Shown here: one piece after another, positions 1 to 9,600 of the stretch | How the letters are laid out: every line of letters begins with the position of its first letter | Position numbering within the stretch: position 1 is the first letter of the stretch | Source: Novosphingobium sp. SG751A | Lineage (GTDB): Bacteria > Pseudomonadota > Alphaproteobacteria > Sphingomonadales > Sphingomonadaceae | Direction of reading: 5' to 3' | Assembly (NCBI RefSeq): GCF_013149295.1 | Contig: NZ_JABGCB010000019.1 | Span: 22,485-86,484 of the forward strand | DNA length: 64,000 nucleotides | The notes under the pieces: generated by a model | What the model saw: only the letters and a program-made list of their open reading frames with translations | Databases searched by the model: none | Told to the model about the DNA's origin: nothing | Program-made: the position numbers and the translations under genes

Positions 1-183
1 GCCGCCCTGCGCCATGAAGCCGGGGATCACGCGGTGAAAAACGATACCGTCGTAGAAACCTTCGCCGACCAGTTCCTTGATGCGTTCAACGTGGCCGGGG
101 GCCAGATCGGGGCGCAGCTTGATGACAACATCGCCGATGCCGTTGCCGGTATCCACGGTGAAGGTGAGAATTTCGTCGGCCAT
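1..183 (-). CDS. Peptidyl-prolyl cis-trans isomerase, cyclophilin type (N-terminal part)
   Basis: The first 61 codons of a cyclophilin run off the left edge of the window. The product begins MADEILTFTVDTGNG and contains FHRVIPGFMAQGG, the cyclophilin segment that carries the catalytic Arg (FHR) and substrate-pocket Phe/Met. Cyclophilins speed proline cis-trans isomerisation during folding. There is no signal peptide, so a cytoplasmic form is likely. It is divergent from mgtE across a 168-base gap in which I could not pick a convincing promoter. The C-terminal half is outside the window. Confidence 0.9.
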   Translation of the reverse strand, partial: MADEILTFTVDTGNGIGDVVIKLRPDLAPGHVERIKELVGEGFYDGIVFHRVIPGFMAQGG

Positions 184-351
184 GGGTAAAGCTCCTGTGT
201 GGACTGGCGAGGATTGGCCATCATCGCCCTATTTTCTGGCCGCGCTGATAAAGGCCCCCCGCGCCCATGGCCAGCAGTTTGTGCGAACGCTTGCGTCAAA
301 CGCATCCTGCACGGTTGCTTTTATTCGCTTAATGCCTAATCCCCTTCCCCC

Positions 352-1791
352 ATGACTGTCGAGCCTGTCGATCCTCTCTATGCCGATGCCCCCAACGCCG
401 AAATCGAGGCGATGGAGGAAAACACGCGTCATGACAGTCTGGACGAGGACAACCAGTTGAAGAGCGACTTTGTTCGCCGCGTGCGCAATGCGCTTGACGC
501 GGGCGAGGTCGACGCGGTCTATGCGCTGGTCGAGCCGCTGCACCCTGCCGACATCGCCGACCTGTTCGAACAGATCGACGCGGATGAACGCCCCGCGCTG
601 GCCGACGCCATCTCCGACCTGATGGGCGGCGAGGTTTTCGCCGAACTCAACGATCACGTCCGCGAAGGGCTGGTCGATGAATTGTCGGCCGAGGACATTG
701 CCGACATTGCCGAGGAGATGGAGACCGACGACGCGGTCGCCCTGCTCGAAGACCTTGAGCCCGAGGAGCAGCAGGCGGTTCTGGCCGAGATGGAGCCGGA
801 AGAGCGCGCCGCCATCGAATCCGCGCTGGCCTATCCCGAGGAGACCGCCGGCCGCCTGATGAGCCGCGATTATATTGCGGTGGGCGAGCATATGAGCGTG
901 GGCGAGCTGATCCACTATCTGCGTGACAACAAGGACCTGGCGACCGAATTCTGGGAAGTGTTCATCGTGGACGCGCGCCATCATCCGGTCGGCACGTGCC
1001 AGCTTTCCTGGATCCTGCGCACCGATCGCCATGTCACGCTGTCCAATGTGATGAAGCGCGACCAGACGCTGATCCCGGTGGGCATGGATCAGGAAGAAGT
1101 GGCGCTGCGCTTTCAGAAATACGCGCTGATTTCGGCCGCCGTGGTTGATGAGAGCGGGCGTCTGGTAGGCCAGATCACGGTCGATGACGTGGTCCACATC
1201 ATTCAGGAAGAAGCCAGCGAGGACATTCTGCGCCTGTCGGGCGCGGGCGATGGCGACATTAATGAGCCGATCCTCATGACGGTGCGCACGCGCCTGTCAT
1301 GGCTGGTGGTCAATCTGGGCACGGCGATCATCGCCTCGTCGGTGGTCGGGCTGTTTCAGGGGGCGATTGCGCGATTCGCCCTGCTGGCCGTGCTGATGCC
1401 GATTGTCTCAGGGATGGGCGGCAATGCCGGCACACAGACGCTGGCCGTGGTGGTGCGCGCGATTGCCACCAATGAGCTGACCAGTTCGAACACAGTCCGC
1501 ATGGTTCTGCGCGAATTGCGCATCGCGATTGCCAATGGCCTGTCGCTGGGTCTGATGATCGGTTCGGGCACAACGCTGCTGTTTGGCAATCCGCATCTGG
1601 GCGCGGTGATCGGCGCAGCGATGGTGATCAACAATCTGGTGGCGGGCCTTGCGGGCATTCTGGTGCCGGTGACGCTCGACCGCTTGCGAATTGATCCAGC
1701 CGTCTCTTCGGCCGTATTTGTAACCACGGCCACCGATGTCATGGGCTTCTTCTCCTTCCTCGGCCTTGCCGTTCTGACCGGACTTGCCTGA
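352..1791 (+). CDS. mgtE: Magnesium transporter MgtE
   Basis: A 479-residue Mg2+ channel/transporter. An acidic helical MgtE N domain (about residues 40-150) is followed by a CBS pair (about 166-285) that senses cytoplasmic Mg2+, then a C-terminal membrane domain of about five helices (310-479). The membrane domain has the family signature PIVSGMGGNAGTQTLAVVVR at 350-369. Length and domain order are normal. Its TGA overlaps the ATG of the next gene by one base, so the two are probably translationally coupled. Confidence 0.96.
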   Translation: MTVEPVDPLYADAPNAEIEAMEENTRHDSLDEDNQLKSDFVRRVRNALDAGEVDAVYALVEPLHPADIADLFEQIDADERPALADAISDLMGGEVFAELNDHVREGLVDELSAEDIADIAEEMETDDAVALLEDLEPEEQQAVLAEMEPEERAAIESALAYPEETAGRLMSRDYIAVGEHMSVGELIHYLRDNKDLATEFWEVFIVDARHHPVGTCQLSWILRTDRHVTLSNVMKRDQTLIPVGMDQEEVALRFQKYALISAAVVDESGRLVGQITVDDVVHIIQEEASEDILRLSGAGDGDINEPILMTVRTRLSWLVVNLGTAIIASSVVGLFQGAIARFALLAVLMPIVSGMGGNAGTQTLAVVVRAIATNELTSSNTVRMVLRELRIAIANGLSLGLMIGSGTTLLFGNPHLGAVIGAAMVINNLVAGLAGILVPVTLDRLRIDPAVSSAVFVTTATDVMGFFSFLGLAVLTGLA

Positions 1792-2198
1792 TGCCTCTTA
1801 ACATGACGAAAGTCGCCTATGGCGCGCAATCCATGGCCGAAATCCACGAATGGTTCTCGCCCGAAGGCCGGCGCGGGGGCGAGAAAGTCGCTCGCCTGAC
1901 CACGCGCAACCGGCCCAAGCGGGCGGAGGAAATGATCGGCGGCTCGCTGTTCTGGATCTTCAAACATCAATTGGTAGCGCGCAGCGAAATCCTCGCTTTC
2001 GAGGAAGATGAAGGCGGACGTACCGCGATCCTGATTTCCACCAAGCTGATCGAGGTCGTCCCCACGCCGCGCCGCGCGCATCAGGGCTGGCGCTATCTCG
2101 AGGCCAAGGACGCTCCGGCCGATCTGGCCAGCGGAGACAATGGCGATGTCCTGCCCGCCAGCGTGGCGGCGGAACTGGCCAAACTGGGGCTGGTCTGA
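1791..2198 (+). CDS. DUF1489-family protein
   Basis: A 135-residue soluble protein of the alphaproteobacterial DUF1489 family, whose function is not known. Its ATG shares a base with the mgtE stop codon, so it is very likely co-transcribed and co-translated with mgtE. The N-terminal half carries many basic residues (ARLTTRNRPKRAEEMIGGSLFWI) and there is no signal peptide or membrane segment. The family assignment is by recognition of the sequence pattern; no role can be given. Confidence 0.8.
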   Translation: MPLNMTKVAYGAQSMAEIHEWFSPEGRRGGEKVARLTTRNRPKRAEEMIGGSLFWIFKHQLVARSEILAFEEDEGGRTAILISTKLIEVVPTPRRAHQGWRYLEAKDAPADLASGDNGDVLPASVAAELAKLGLV

Positions 2199-2201
2199 CG
2201 T

Positions 2202-2561
2202 CTAGCGATGCTCGTGGATCGGGCGGATCTCTATCACGCTGGGCACCGGCATCGGATTGGGGCAACGACGCACCCAATCCAGCGCCTCGTCCATATCCCT
2301 CACCTCCCATAGCCAGAAACCGGCGACCAGTTCCTCGCTGGGCATGAAGGGGCCATTGAGGATGTCGCGGCTCGCACCGTCAAACGCGATCCGCATGCCC
2401 TGATCCGATGCAGTCAATCCCTCGGCCATAATCAGCACACCCGCCTCACGCAGCGCATCGTTGAAGCGCCCCATGGCCGCCATCATCTCCTGCGCCCATG
2501 CCGGGTCGAACTGCCCCGCTTCGCTTTCCTGCGTCGCCTTGACCATCACCAGAACGCGCAT
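2202..2561 (-). CDS. YciI-like (YCII/DGPF domain) protein
   Basis: A 119-residue protein with the YCII-related ferredoxin-like fold seen in sigma-factor-associated DGPF proteins (MRVLVMVKATQESEAG at the start; FMPSEELVAGFWLWEVRDMDEALDWV in the middle). Members are small dimeric proteins, mostly of unknown biochemical role. It lies three bases downstream of nudC on the same strand, so it may be the last gene of a mutY-nudC-yciI unit. It is convergent with the DUF1489 gene. Confidence 0.8.
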   Translation of the reverse strand: MRVLVMVKATQESEAGQFDPAWAQEMMAAMGRFNDALREAGVLIMAEGLTASDQGMRIAFDGASRDILNGPFMPSEELVAGFWLWEVRDMDEALDWVRRCPNPMPVPSVIEIRPIHEHR

Positions 2562-2564
2562 AGC

Positions 2565-3443
2565 CTAATTCTCCAGCCAATTCGCCAGCAAATGCCACGC
2601 CACCGCCGTGCGCGAGGGCGCGCTGAAAGCCACACCATCCTCGCCCCGATCGCGCGCGGTCATGGCCTCGACCACCTCCTCGCGGTTGAACCAGCGCGCG
2701 TCCTCCAGTTCACTATAGTCGATGGTCAGCGCGGGATCATCGGCGAAGGCATGGGCCGCGATCATCAGGCTGGAAGGGAACGGCCAGGGCTGGCTGGCGA
2801 CATAGCGCACATCGCGGACCTTGACGCCTGCCTCCTCGTAAATCTCGCGGGCCACGGCTTCCTCAATGCTTTCGCCCGGCTCGATAAACCCGGCCAGCGC
2901 GGAATAGCGATGCGGCGGAAAACGCGGTTGACGACCCAACAGAAGCCGCCCCTTATGCTCGACCGACATGATGACTACCGGATCGGTGCGGGGGAAATGC
3001 TGCGCCCCGCAGGCTTCGCAATCGCGTTGCCACCCGCCTTTGGCCGGCACCGTGGCCGCGCCGCAACGCGCGCAGAACCGGTGCCGCGCATGCCAGCCTA
3101 CCAGCGCCCGTGCCGCGCCATATATAGCGATCTCGCCGCCATCCATGCCGTTCAGCGCCTGCCACAGGTTAAAACTGGCGGGCGCCGTGCTGGCCTGATC
3201 AGCGCTGGGCACCGGGGCGAAATGGCCGATGCCCGCGCCGTCCAGCCCAAGGAACACCGCCTCGCCCACGGGCGCGGCAACCTCGCTCCACACCAGAGCG
3301 CCGCTGGCAAGGCTGGGCTCCAGCCCCTCCATCTGCAACAGCCGCCCGCCCCGCGCCCACAGCGCCGCCAGACGCGCAGGGTCAGAGCGCACCGCATCGG
3401 CGCGGTCCAGAAGATTGCCGGTAAAGGTAATGGGGGGACGCAT
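2565..3443 (-). CDS. nudC: NADH pyrophosphatase / NAD-decapping hydrolase NudC
   Basis: A 292-residue Nudix hydrolase that splits NAD(H) to NMN(H) plus AMP; family members also remove NAD caps from RNA. A four-cysteine zinc ribbon (C124, C127, C142, C145) precedes the Nudix box (GFIEPGESIEEAVAREIYEE, beginning at 185). The NudC-specific array SQPWPFPSS follows at 217-225. All metal-binding Glu residues are present. The ATG lies two bases after the mutY stop, so the pair forms a nucleotide/base-damage unit. Confidence 0.96.
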   Translation of the reverse strand: MRPPITFTGNLLDRADAVRSDPARLAALWARGGRLLQMEGLEPSLASGALVWSEVAAPVGEAVFLGLDGAGIGHFAPVPSADQASTAPASFNLWQALNGMDGGEIAIYGAARALVGWHARHRFCARCGAATVPAKGGWQRDCEACGAQHFPRTDPVVIMSVEHKGRLLLGRQPRFPPHRYSALAGFIEPGESIEEAVAREIYEEAGVKVRDVRYVASQPWPFPSSLMIAAHAFADDPALTIDYSELEDARWFNREEVVEAMTARDRGEDGVAFSAPSRTAVAWHLLANWLEN

Positions 3444-3445
3444 AT

Positions 3446-4516
3446 CTATCCTTTTCTGGCCATCGCGACCGCTGCGGCGCGGGCATAGAGCGTGGGCAGT
3501 CCGGCCTCGTCAAGCCGGGCGAGCGGCCACCATTCGCCCTCGCCCGATGGATTATCACCGCCCTGTGACACCATCACGGCCAGATCGAGCGCGACATGGG
3601 TAAAGACATGGGCCACCCTGCCCGCCTCCTGCCAGCCGCCATCGAGCGGTGGATTGCCCGACCCGTCGCGCCTTGCATTCCAGCCATCGTCGGGCAGTGC
3701 ACGCATCCCCCCAAGCATCCCGCTGGCCGGACGGCGGATCAGCCAAACCGCGCCGTCACGCTCGATCCACCATGCATGGCCGATGCGCTGCGCCTTGGCT
3801 TTCTTGGGCGGTTTGACCGGCAACTGCTCGGCCCGTGCCTGCCCCCGGCAATCGCTGCGCAAGGGACAAATCAGACATTGCGGTGCGCGGACGCTGCAAA
3901 TCCCCGCGCCCAGATCCATCATCGCCTGGGCAAAATCGCCGCTGCGCGCGTCGGGAGTGATAGCATCGGCAGCCTCGCGGATGGCGGCGCGCGCAGCGGG
4001 TAAAGGCTCGTCAATGTCAAACAGGCGGGCCACCACCCGCTCGACATTGGCATCGACCACCACGGCGCGCTGGCCAAAGGCAATCGCCGCGACCGCCGCC
4101 GCCGTATAGGCCCCCAGCCCCGGCAAGGCGCGCAGGCCCGCCTCATCCTCTGGAAATGCGCCAAGATCGGCCACGACCCGCGCGCATTCAACCAGCCGCC
4201 GCGCCCTTGAATAATAGCCAAGCCCCGCCCATGCCGCCATCACCTCTTCCTCGGGCGCCGCGGCCAGCGCGGCCACATCGCTCCAACGCGTGGTAAAACG
4301 CTCGAAATAGGGGATAACCGCGGCCACCGTGGTCTGTTGCAGCATCACCTCGGACAGCCACACACGATAGGGATCGGCCCGGTTGGCGCCGGGCGGCGCA
4401 CGCCAAGGCAAGGCCCGCGCATGCGCATCATACCAGCCCAGCAGTGCGGGCGCGATTGATCCTGCGCGCGGGATATCGACTTTACCGCATTTCGCGCTCT
4501 GGCCTCTGGCATCCAT
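3446..4516 (-). CDS. mutY: A/G-specific adenine glycosylase MutY
   Basis: Base-excision enzyme that removes adenine mispaired with 8-oxoguanine. With the ATG at 4516 the protein has 356 residues; a longer frame to 4582 would overlap dciA. Visible features are the catalytic Glu56 (LSEVMLQQT), helix-hairpin-helix LPGLGAYTAAAV (131-142), catalytic Asp155 (VVDANVERV), a 4Fe-4S cluster C207-x6-C-x2-C-x5-C223, and a C-terminal Nudix-like 8-oxoG recognition domain. It is divergent from dciA with only 28 bases between start codons. Confidence 0.95.
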   Translation of the reverse strand: MDARGQSAKCGKVDIPRAGSIAPALLGWYDAHARALPWRAPPGANRADPYRVWLSEVMLQQTTVAAVIPYFERFTTRWSDVAALAAAPEEEVMAAWAGLGYYSRARRLVECARVVADLGAFPEDEAGLRALPGLGAYTAAAVAAIAFGQRAVVVDANVERVVARLFDIDEPLPAARAAIREAADAITPDARSGDFAQAMMDLGAGICSVRAPQCLICPLRSDCRGQARAEQLPVKPPKKAKAQRIGHAWWIERDGAVWLIRRPASGMLGGMRALPDDGWNARRDGSGNPPLDGGWQEAGRVAHVFTHVALDLAVMVSQGGDNPSGEGEWWPLARLDEAGLPTLYARAAAVAMARKG

Positions 4517-4544
4517 GGGGCGGCTATGGCATGGCTGGGCTGGT

Positions 4545-5126
4545 ATGGAAAGGGATAGGCCAAATACACCGAAGGGCAGCAAAGCCCCTGTTTCGACGCG
4601 CGATGATAAACCGCGCGCGGCAAAGTCGCGCGTGGGCCAGCCCTATGAGCGCCCGCGCGGCGGACAGGCACGCCCGATTGCCGAACTGATGCCCGATATT
4701 GGCCGCACCGCCTTTCGCCGCTTCGGTTTTGTGCAATCCAGCGTCGTGACGCGCTGGCCCGAAATCGTCGGCCCAATCCACGCCAATGTCTGCATGCCCG
4801 AAGCGATCCGGTTTCCCCCCGGCGAAAAGAGCGACGGCATATTGCAACTGGTGGTTTTGCCCGCCCATGCGCCGATCATCACCCATGTGATCCCCGAAAT
4901 CATCGAGCGGGTGAACCGCTTCTTTGGCTATCAGGCCGTGTCCAAGGTCAAGATGCGGCAAGGCGAGGTGATCGCCCGCCCCAAGAGCCCGGCCCGCGCC
5001 GCGCCGCCCAGCCTGAAACCGATCCCGATCGAGCTGGGCGATTCGCTGCGCGATATTGGCGATCCTGAATTGAAGGCGGTTCTTGAATCGCTTGCCCGCA
5101 GCATCGCCCGTGAGGACGAAGCGTGA
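4545..5126 (+). CDS. dciA: DciA-like DUF721 protein
   Basis: A 193-residue protein of the DciA/DUF721 family; DciA is the predicted loader of the replicative helicase in bacteria without DnaC. The conserved core is VVTRWPEIVGPIHANVCMPE followed by LQLVVLPAHAPIITHVIPEI and a short RVNRFFGY motif. I chose ATG 4545 because the open frame further upstream lies inside mutY. The C-terminus is rich in Pro/Arg and ends at a TGA that overlaps a GTG of the next gene. The position beside smc suggests a chromosome-maintenance neighbourhood. Confidence 0.85.
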   Translation: MERDRPNTPKGSKAPVSTRDDKPRAAKSRVGQPYERPRGGQARPIAELMPDIGRTAFRRFGFVQSSVVTRWPEIVGPIHANVCMPEAIRFPPGEKSDGILQLVVLPAHAPIITHVIPEIIERVNRFFGYQAVSKVKMRQGEVIARPKSPARAAPPSLKPIPIELGDSLRDIGDPELKAVLESLARSIAREDEA

Positions 5127-5155
5127 CGAATTCTGTTTTCAGCAAAGGACTCTGG

Positions 5156-5863
5156 ATGCTTCTTCCATTCCGCATGATGGCCGCTGTTGCTCTGACGCTT
5201 GGGCTGAGCGCCGCGCCGGTGCAGGCCGCAACCGCAAAACCGACCGCGGCCGGCGGCGCATGGGGCGCCAAGGTGGCCATCAGCCCGGTGGGCGGGCATA
5301 TTCAGGGCAATCCGGCCGCAGCCCACAAGCTGATCGAATATATGAGCTATACCTGCTCGCATTGCGCCCATTTCGAGGCGGAAACGGCGCTGCCGCTGCG
5401 CATGGGGCCGGTGGGCGGCGGGCAATTGTCGTTCGAGGTGCGCCATCTGGTGCGCGATCCGCTCGACATCACCATCGCCATGCTGACCAATTGCGTGCCG
5501 CCGGTCAAATTCTTCCCGCTGCACCACAAATTTCTGGCCGAACAGGACAAGTGGATCGCCACCGCGCAAAAGCTGACCGAGGCGCAGACCAAGCGCTGGA
5601 ACGAAGGCCAGATGCCCGAGCGGATGCGCGCCATCGCCTCGGACCTGAAATTCTATGACATCGCCGCCGGCGCGGGCCTGAGCCATGCGCAGGCCGACGC
5701 CTGTTTCGCCAATGAGGCCACCTTGCGCCGGGTCATCGCCCAGACCAAGGAAGCGCAGGAACTGGGCGCCACCGGCACGCCCACCTTCACGCTGGACGGC
5801 AAGATGCTCGAAGAACATGACTGGGCCGGATTGCAGCCCAAGCTGGCCGCCGTTCTGAAATAA
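5156..5863 (+). CDS. Periplasmic DsbA-like thiol oxidoreductase (CSHC)
   Basis: A thioredoxin-fold protein with a signal peptide (MLLPFRMMAAVALTLGLSAAPVQA). The active site is YMSYTCSHCAHF and the cis-proline loop is GTPTF, so it is a DsbA/DsbG-type thiol exchanger in the periplasm. I prefer ATG 5156 because AAAGGA sits six bases upstream; a GTG at 5123 overlapping the dciA stop is the alternative (246 residues). The CSHC dipeptide is unlike CPHC of classical DsbA, which should shift its redox potential. It is followed by a second DsbA-like gene, so the two may be oxidant and reductant/isomerase or paralogous oxidases. Confidence 0.87.
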   Translation: MLLPFRMMAAVALTLGLSAAPVQAATAKPTAAGGAWGAKVAISPVGGHIQGNPAAAHKLIEYMSYTCSHCAHFEAETALPLRMGPVGGGQLSFEVRHLVRDPLDITIAMLTNCVPPVKFFPLHHKFLAEQDKWIATAQKLTEAQTKRWNEGQMPERMRAIASDLKFYDIAAGAGLSHAQADACFANEATLRRVIAQTKEAQELGATGTPTFTLDGKMLEEHDWAGLQPKLAAVLK

Positions 5864-5899
5864 ACCCGTTTCATTCTTTGCCCAAGGATAGGTCGCAAG

Positions 5900-6649
5900 A
5901 TGATGTTTGCCTCGCTTTCTTCCCGTACTCTGGCCCTTCTGGCCGTGGCTCCGCTGGCGCTGGCCGGTTGCAACAAGTCGGACAATGGCGCAGCCAACGC
6001 GCCCGCCGGCAGCGTGACCGCCGTGGCCCCGCCTGCGGGCAAGGCATGGGCCGAAACCTTTGCCAAGACCGAGGATGGCGACGGCATCATCGTGGGCAAC
6101 CCCAAGGCGGCGGTCAAGATGGTCGAATATGGCTCGCTCTCCTGCCCCCACTGCGCGAAACTGGCGCAGGACGGGATGAGCGCCTTGACCGGCAATTACA
6201 TCGCCAGCGGCAAGGTCAGCCTTGAATTCCGCAGCTTCGCCATCCACCCGCAGGATATTCCGCTGACGGTTCTGGCGCGCTGCGGCGGGGATGACGCCTA
6301 TTTCGGCCTGATCGAGCAGGTTTACACCAATTTCGACGCGATGAATTCGCAGACCAAGGAGCAGTACGATCAGGCCTCGGCCGCGATGAAGCTGCCCGCC
6401 GCGCAGCGCTATCCGGCCATTGCCGACGCGCTGGGCTATACCGCCTTCTTCTCGGCCCGCGGCCTGCCCGAAGCGCAGCAGCGCCAGTGCCTTACCGACC
6501 TGCCCCGCGCCGAGGCCGTGGCCAAGGCCTCCGAAGCGATCAGCGCCAAGGGCATCAATTCGACCCCGACCGTCTTCATCAACGGCAACAAGGTCGAAGG
6601 CGCCGAATGGAAGAATGTCGAAGCAGCACTTAAGGCTGCGGGCGCCTGA
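5900..6649 (+). CDS. DsbA-like thioredoxin-fold lipoprotein (CPHC)
   Basis: A 249-residue lipoprotein: the signal peptide ends in the lipobox LALAGC, so the mature protein should be anchored at Cys23 to a membrane. The DsbA-type active site YGSLSCPHC and cis-Pro loop NSTPTVF are intact, with an inserted helical domain between them. It is co-directional with the preceding CSHC paralogue (36 bases apart) and with smc (9 bases). Unlike typical DsbA it is membrane-anchored rather than free in the periplasm. The substrate is unknown. Confidence 0.88.
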   Translation: MMFASLSSRTLALLAVAPLALAGCNKSDNGAANAPAGSVTAVAPPAGKAWAETFAKTEDGDGIIVGNPKAAVKMVEYGSLSCPHCAKLAQDGMSALTGNYIASGKVSLEFRSFAIHPQDIPLTVLARCGGDDAYFGLIEQVYTNFDAMNSQTKEQYDQASAAMKLPAAQRYPAIADALGYTAFFSARGLPEAQQRQCLTDLPRAEAVAKASEAISAKGINSTPTVFINGNKVEGAEWKNVEAALKAAGA

Positions 6650-6658
6650 TAGGCTTTC

Positions 6659-9600
6659 ATGCGTTTTCGACGGCTCAAACTCTCAGGCTTCAAGAGCTTT
6701 GTTGAGCCCGCCGAACTGCGCATAGAGCCGGGGCTGACCGGGGTGGTCGGCCCCAACGGCTGCGGCAAATCCAATCTGCTCGAGGCCATTCGCTGGGTGA
6801 TGGGCGAGAGCAGCCCCAAATCCTTGCGCGGCGGGGGGATGGAGGATGTGATCTTTGCGGGCACGGCCACCCGCCCACCGCGCGATTTTGCCGAGGTCGT
6901 GCTTTCCGCCCATGACAGCGCGGGCGAGGAACTGGAGGTCGTGCGCCGGATCGAGCGCGGCGCGGGATCGGCCTACCGCATCAACGGTCGCGATGCGCGG
7001 CAAAAGGATGTGGCGCTGGTCTTTGCCGATGCGGCGACCGGCGCGCATTCGCCTGCGCTGGTCAGTCAGGGCCGGATCGCCGCCGTCATCAATGCCCGCC
7101 CCGCCGAGCGCCGCGCCATGCTGGAAGAAGCGGCGGGAATCGCGGGCCTGCACGTTCGCCGCCGCGATGCCGAACAGAAATTACGCGCGACTGAGGCCAA
7201 TCTGTCGCGCCTCGAAGATCTGATGGCGGGGCTGGAGAGCCGGATCGCCGGATTGCGGCGTCAGGCGCGAACGGCAGAGCGTTATCGCCACCTGTCCGAA
7301 CAGATCCGCGTAGCCGAGGCGCGTGTCTTGTTCGCCCGCTGGCGCGAGGCGGCGCAGGCGGCCGATCACGCCAGGGCCGAAGCGGTACAAGCCGAGGAGC
7401 GCGCCACCGCCGCGCAGGCCCGCGCAGATGCCGCCCAAACCGCACAGGCCCAAACCGCCCAAGCCGCCATCGCCACGCGCGAGGCGCTGAGCATCGCGCG
7501 GGAAGCGGCCAGCACCAATACCCACCGCCTCGCCACATTGAACAGCCAGTGGGAGGCGGCGCAGGCGAAACTCGCCGACCTCGACCGACAGCAGGCGCGG
7601 CTGGAGGCCGACCGCAACGAGGCGGATCGGCTGACGCGCGATGCCGCGCAGGCCTTGCAACGGCTGCAACTCGAACTGGACGAAGCGCGCGCGCGACTGG
7701 CGCAGGCCGAGGCCGAGCGCCCCGCCATGGCGCAGGCCTTGCAGGAGGCCGACAGCAACGCCCGCGCTGCCGAAATCGCCTATGCGCAGGCCAATGCCGA
7801 GCAGGCCCGCGTCGAGGCCGAATGGCGCGTGGCCGAGGCCGAGATAGCGCAGACCCAAAGCCGATGCGCGCGCACCGAGGCCGATCTGGCCCGCAATGGC
7901 GAGGCGCTGGCCGCGCTCGACCGGGCAGGCGATCCGCTGGCCGATCTGGCCGGCGCCACCGCGCGCCGCGACGAAGCGGGGGCAAGGCTGGCGCAGGCGC
8001 GGGAGAAATTAAATGCCTCGCAGGAGCGGCGCGCCGCCTTGCTGGGGCAACGCGATGCCGCCGCCAGCGCGCTATCGGCGGCCCGCGCCGATCTGGCCGG
8101 AGTGGAGCGCGAATTTCAGGCCTTGCAGCGCGACCGCGAGACCCGCGCCAAGGCGCAAAAGAATGCCGCCGGACGCCGCCTTGCGCTTGACCATGTACGC
8201 GCCGCGCCGGGCTATGAGCGCGCGCTGGCCGCCGTACTGGGCCGCGATGCCAAAGCGCCTTTGGGCGAGGCCGGGGCCGAGGGGCGTTTCTGGACCGGGG
8301 CCGCGCCGCCTGTGCCGGTGGCGCAGAGTCTGGCCGCGCATGTGCCGGCTTGCCCGGCCGAACTGGCGGCGCGACTGGCGCTGGTGTGGGTGGATGAGGC
8401 CGATGACGGGCGCCCATTGAAGCCCGGCGAATGGCTGGTGACGCGGGCGGGGCATGTCCGGCGCTGGGATGGCTTTGTGGCGCGGGGCGAAGGCGCAGCG
8501 GAGGCGGCTCGGATGGAGGCGGACAACCGTTTCCTCGCGCTGGAGGCACAGATTTCCCCATTGCGCGAAGCGCTGGCGCAGGCGGAGGCCGAGGCAGACG
8601 CGGTGGCCGTGGCGCTGGCGCTGGCGCAGCATGAGACCGCCGGGTTTGAGCGCGATGTGGCCGCCGCCGCCGATGCCGAGCGCGCCGCCCTGCGCGCGAT
8701 GGACGCCGCCGAGGCCGCCCGCGACCGCGCCGCCGCCCGCCGCGCCGAATTGCGGGCTGCCGCATTCGACCTGACCCAGCAGCGCGATGCGGCAAGGGCC
8801 GAGCAGGAGGCCGCTCTGAAGCGCCGCTCTGCCCTGCCCGCGCCTGATACGGGGCGGGCGATTCTGGAGACGGCGCGTTTGCGGCATGAGGCGGCGCGCA
8901 GTAACCACCAATCCGCCACCGCCCTGCTGGCCACGCAGGACCAGAATATGGCCGTGGCCCGCGAGAGGGTCCATGCGCAATCAGGCGAGATCCGCAACTG
9001 GCAGAACCGCGCCAGCGATGCAGCCAAGAGGCTGGCTCAGATGGCGGGGCGGATCGAGGAAATCGCGCAGGACCGCGCCGTCCATGCCGCCCGCCCGCCC
9101 GCGATCCAGGCCGAAATGGATGGGGTGGAGCAGGAGCAGCAGGCGCTAAGCCAGACCCACGCGCAGGCCGAAAGCGCGATGGCGCAGGCTGGGCACGAGG
9201 CCACCGAGGCCGAACGCGAATTGACGGGCGCGCAGGAAACGCTGCTGGCTGCCCGTGAAGCGCGTGCGGGGGCGCTGGCGCGGTTGGAGAATGAAAACGC
9301 ACGCCGCGCCGAATTCAACCGCGCCTCGGGCGAGCGTTTTCAATGCCCGCCCCCGCTCCTGCCCCCGCGCTTTGGCTTTGCCGAGGCCGAGGTGGGCACG
9401 GCCGGCGAAGAGAGCCGCGCCATGGACCGATGGGCAGCGGATCGCGAGCGACTGGGCCCGGTCAATCTGATCGCCGCGCAGGAACTGGCCGCCGCCGAGG
9501 AGCGGGCGGGCGAATCGATCCGCGAAAGGGCCGAACTGGCCGAAGCGGTCAACCGGCTGCGCGGGTCGATCGGCAATCTGAACCGCGAGGGGCGCGAGAG

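Noticed and set aside
7089..9302. Very long minus-strand frame inside smc
   Set aside because: Pro/Arg-rich low-complexity antisense shadow of a high-GC coiled-coil gene.
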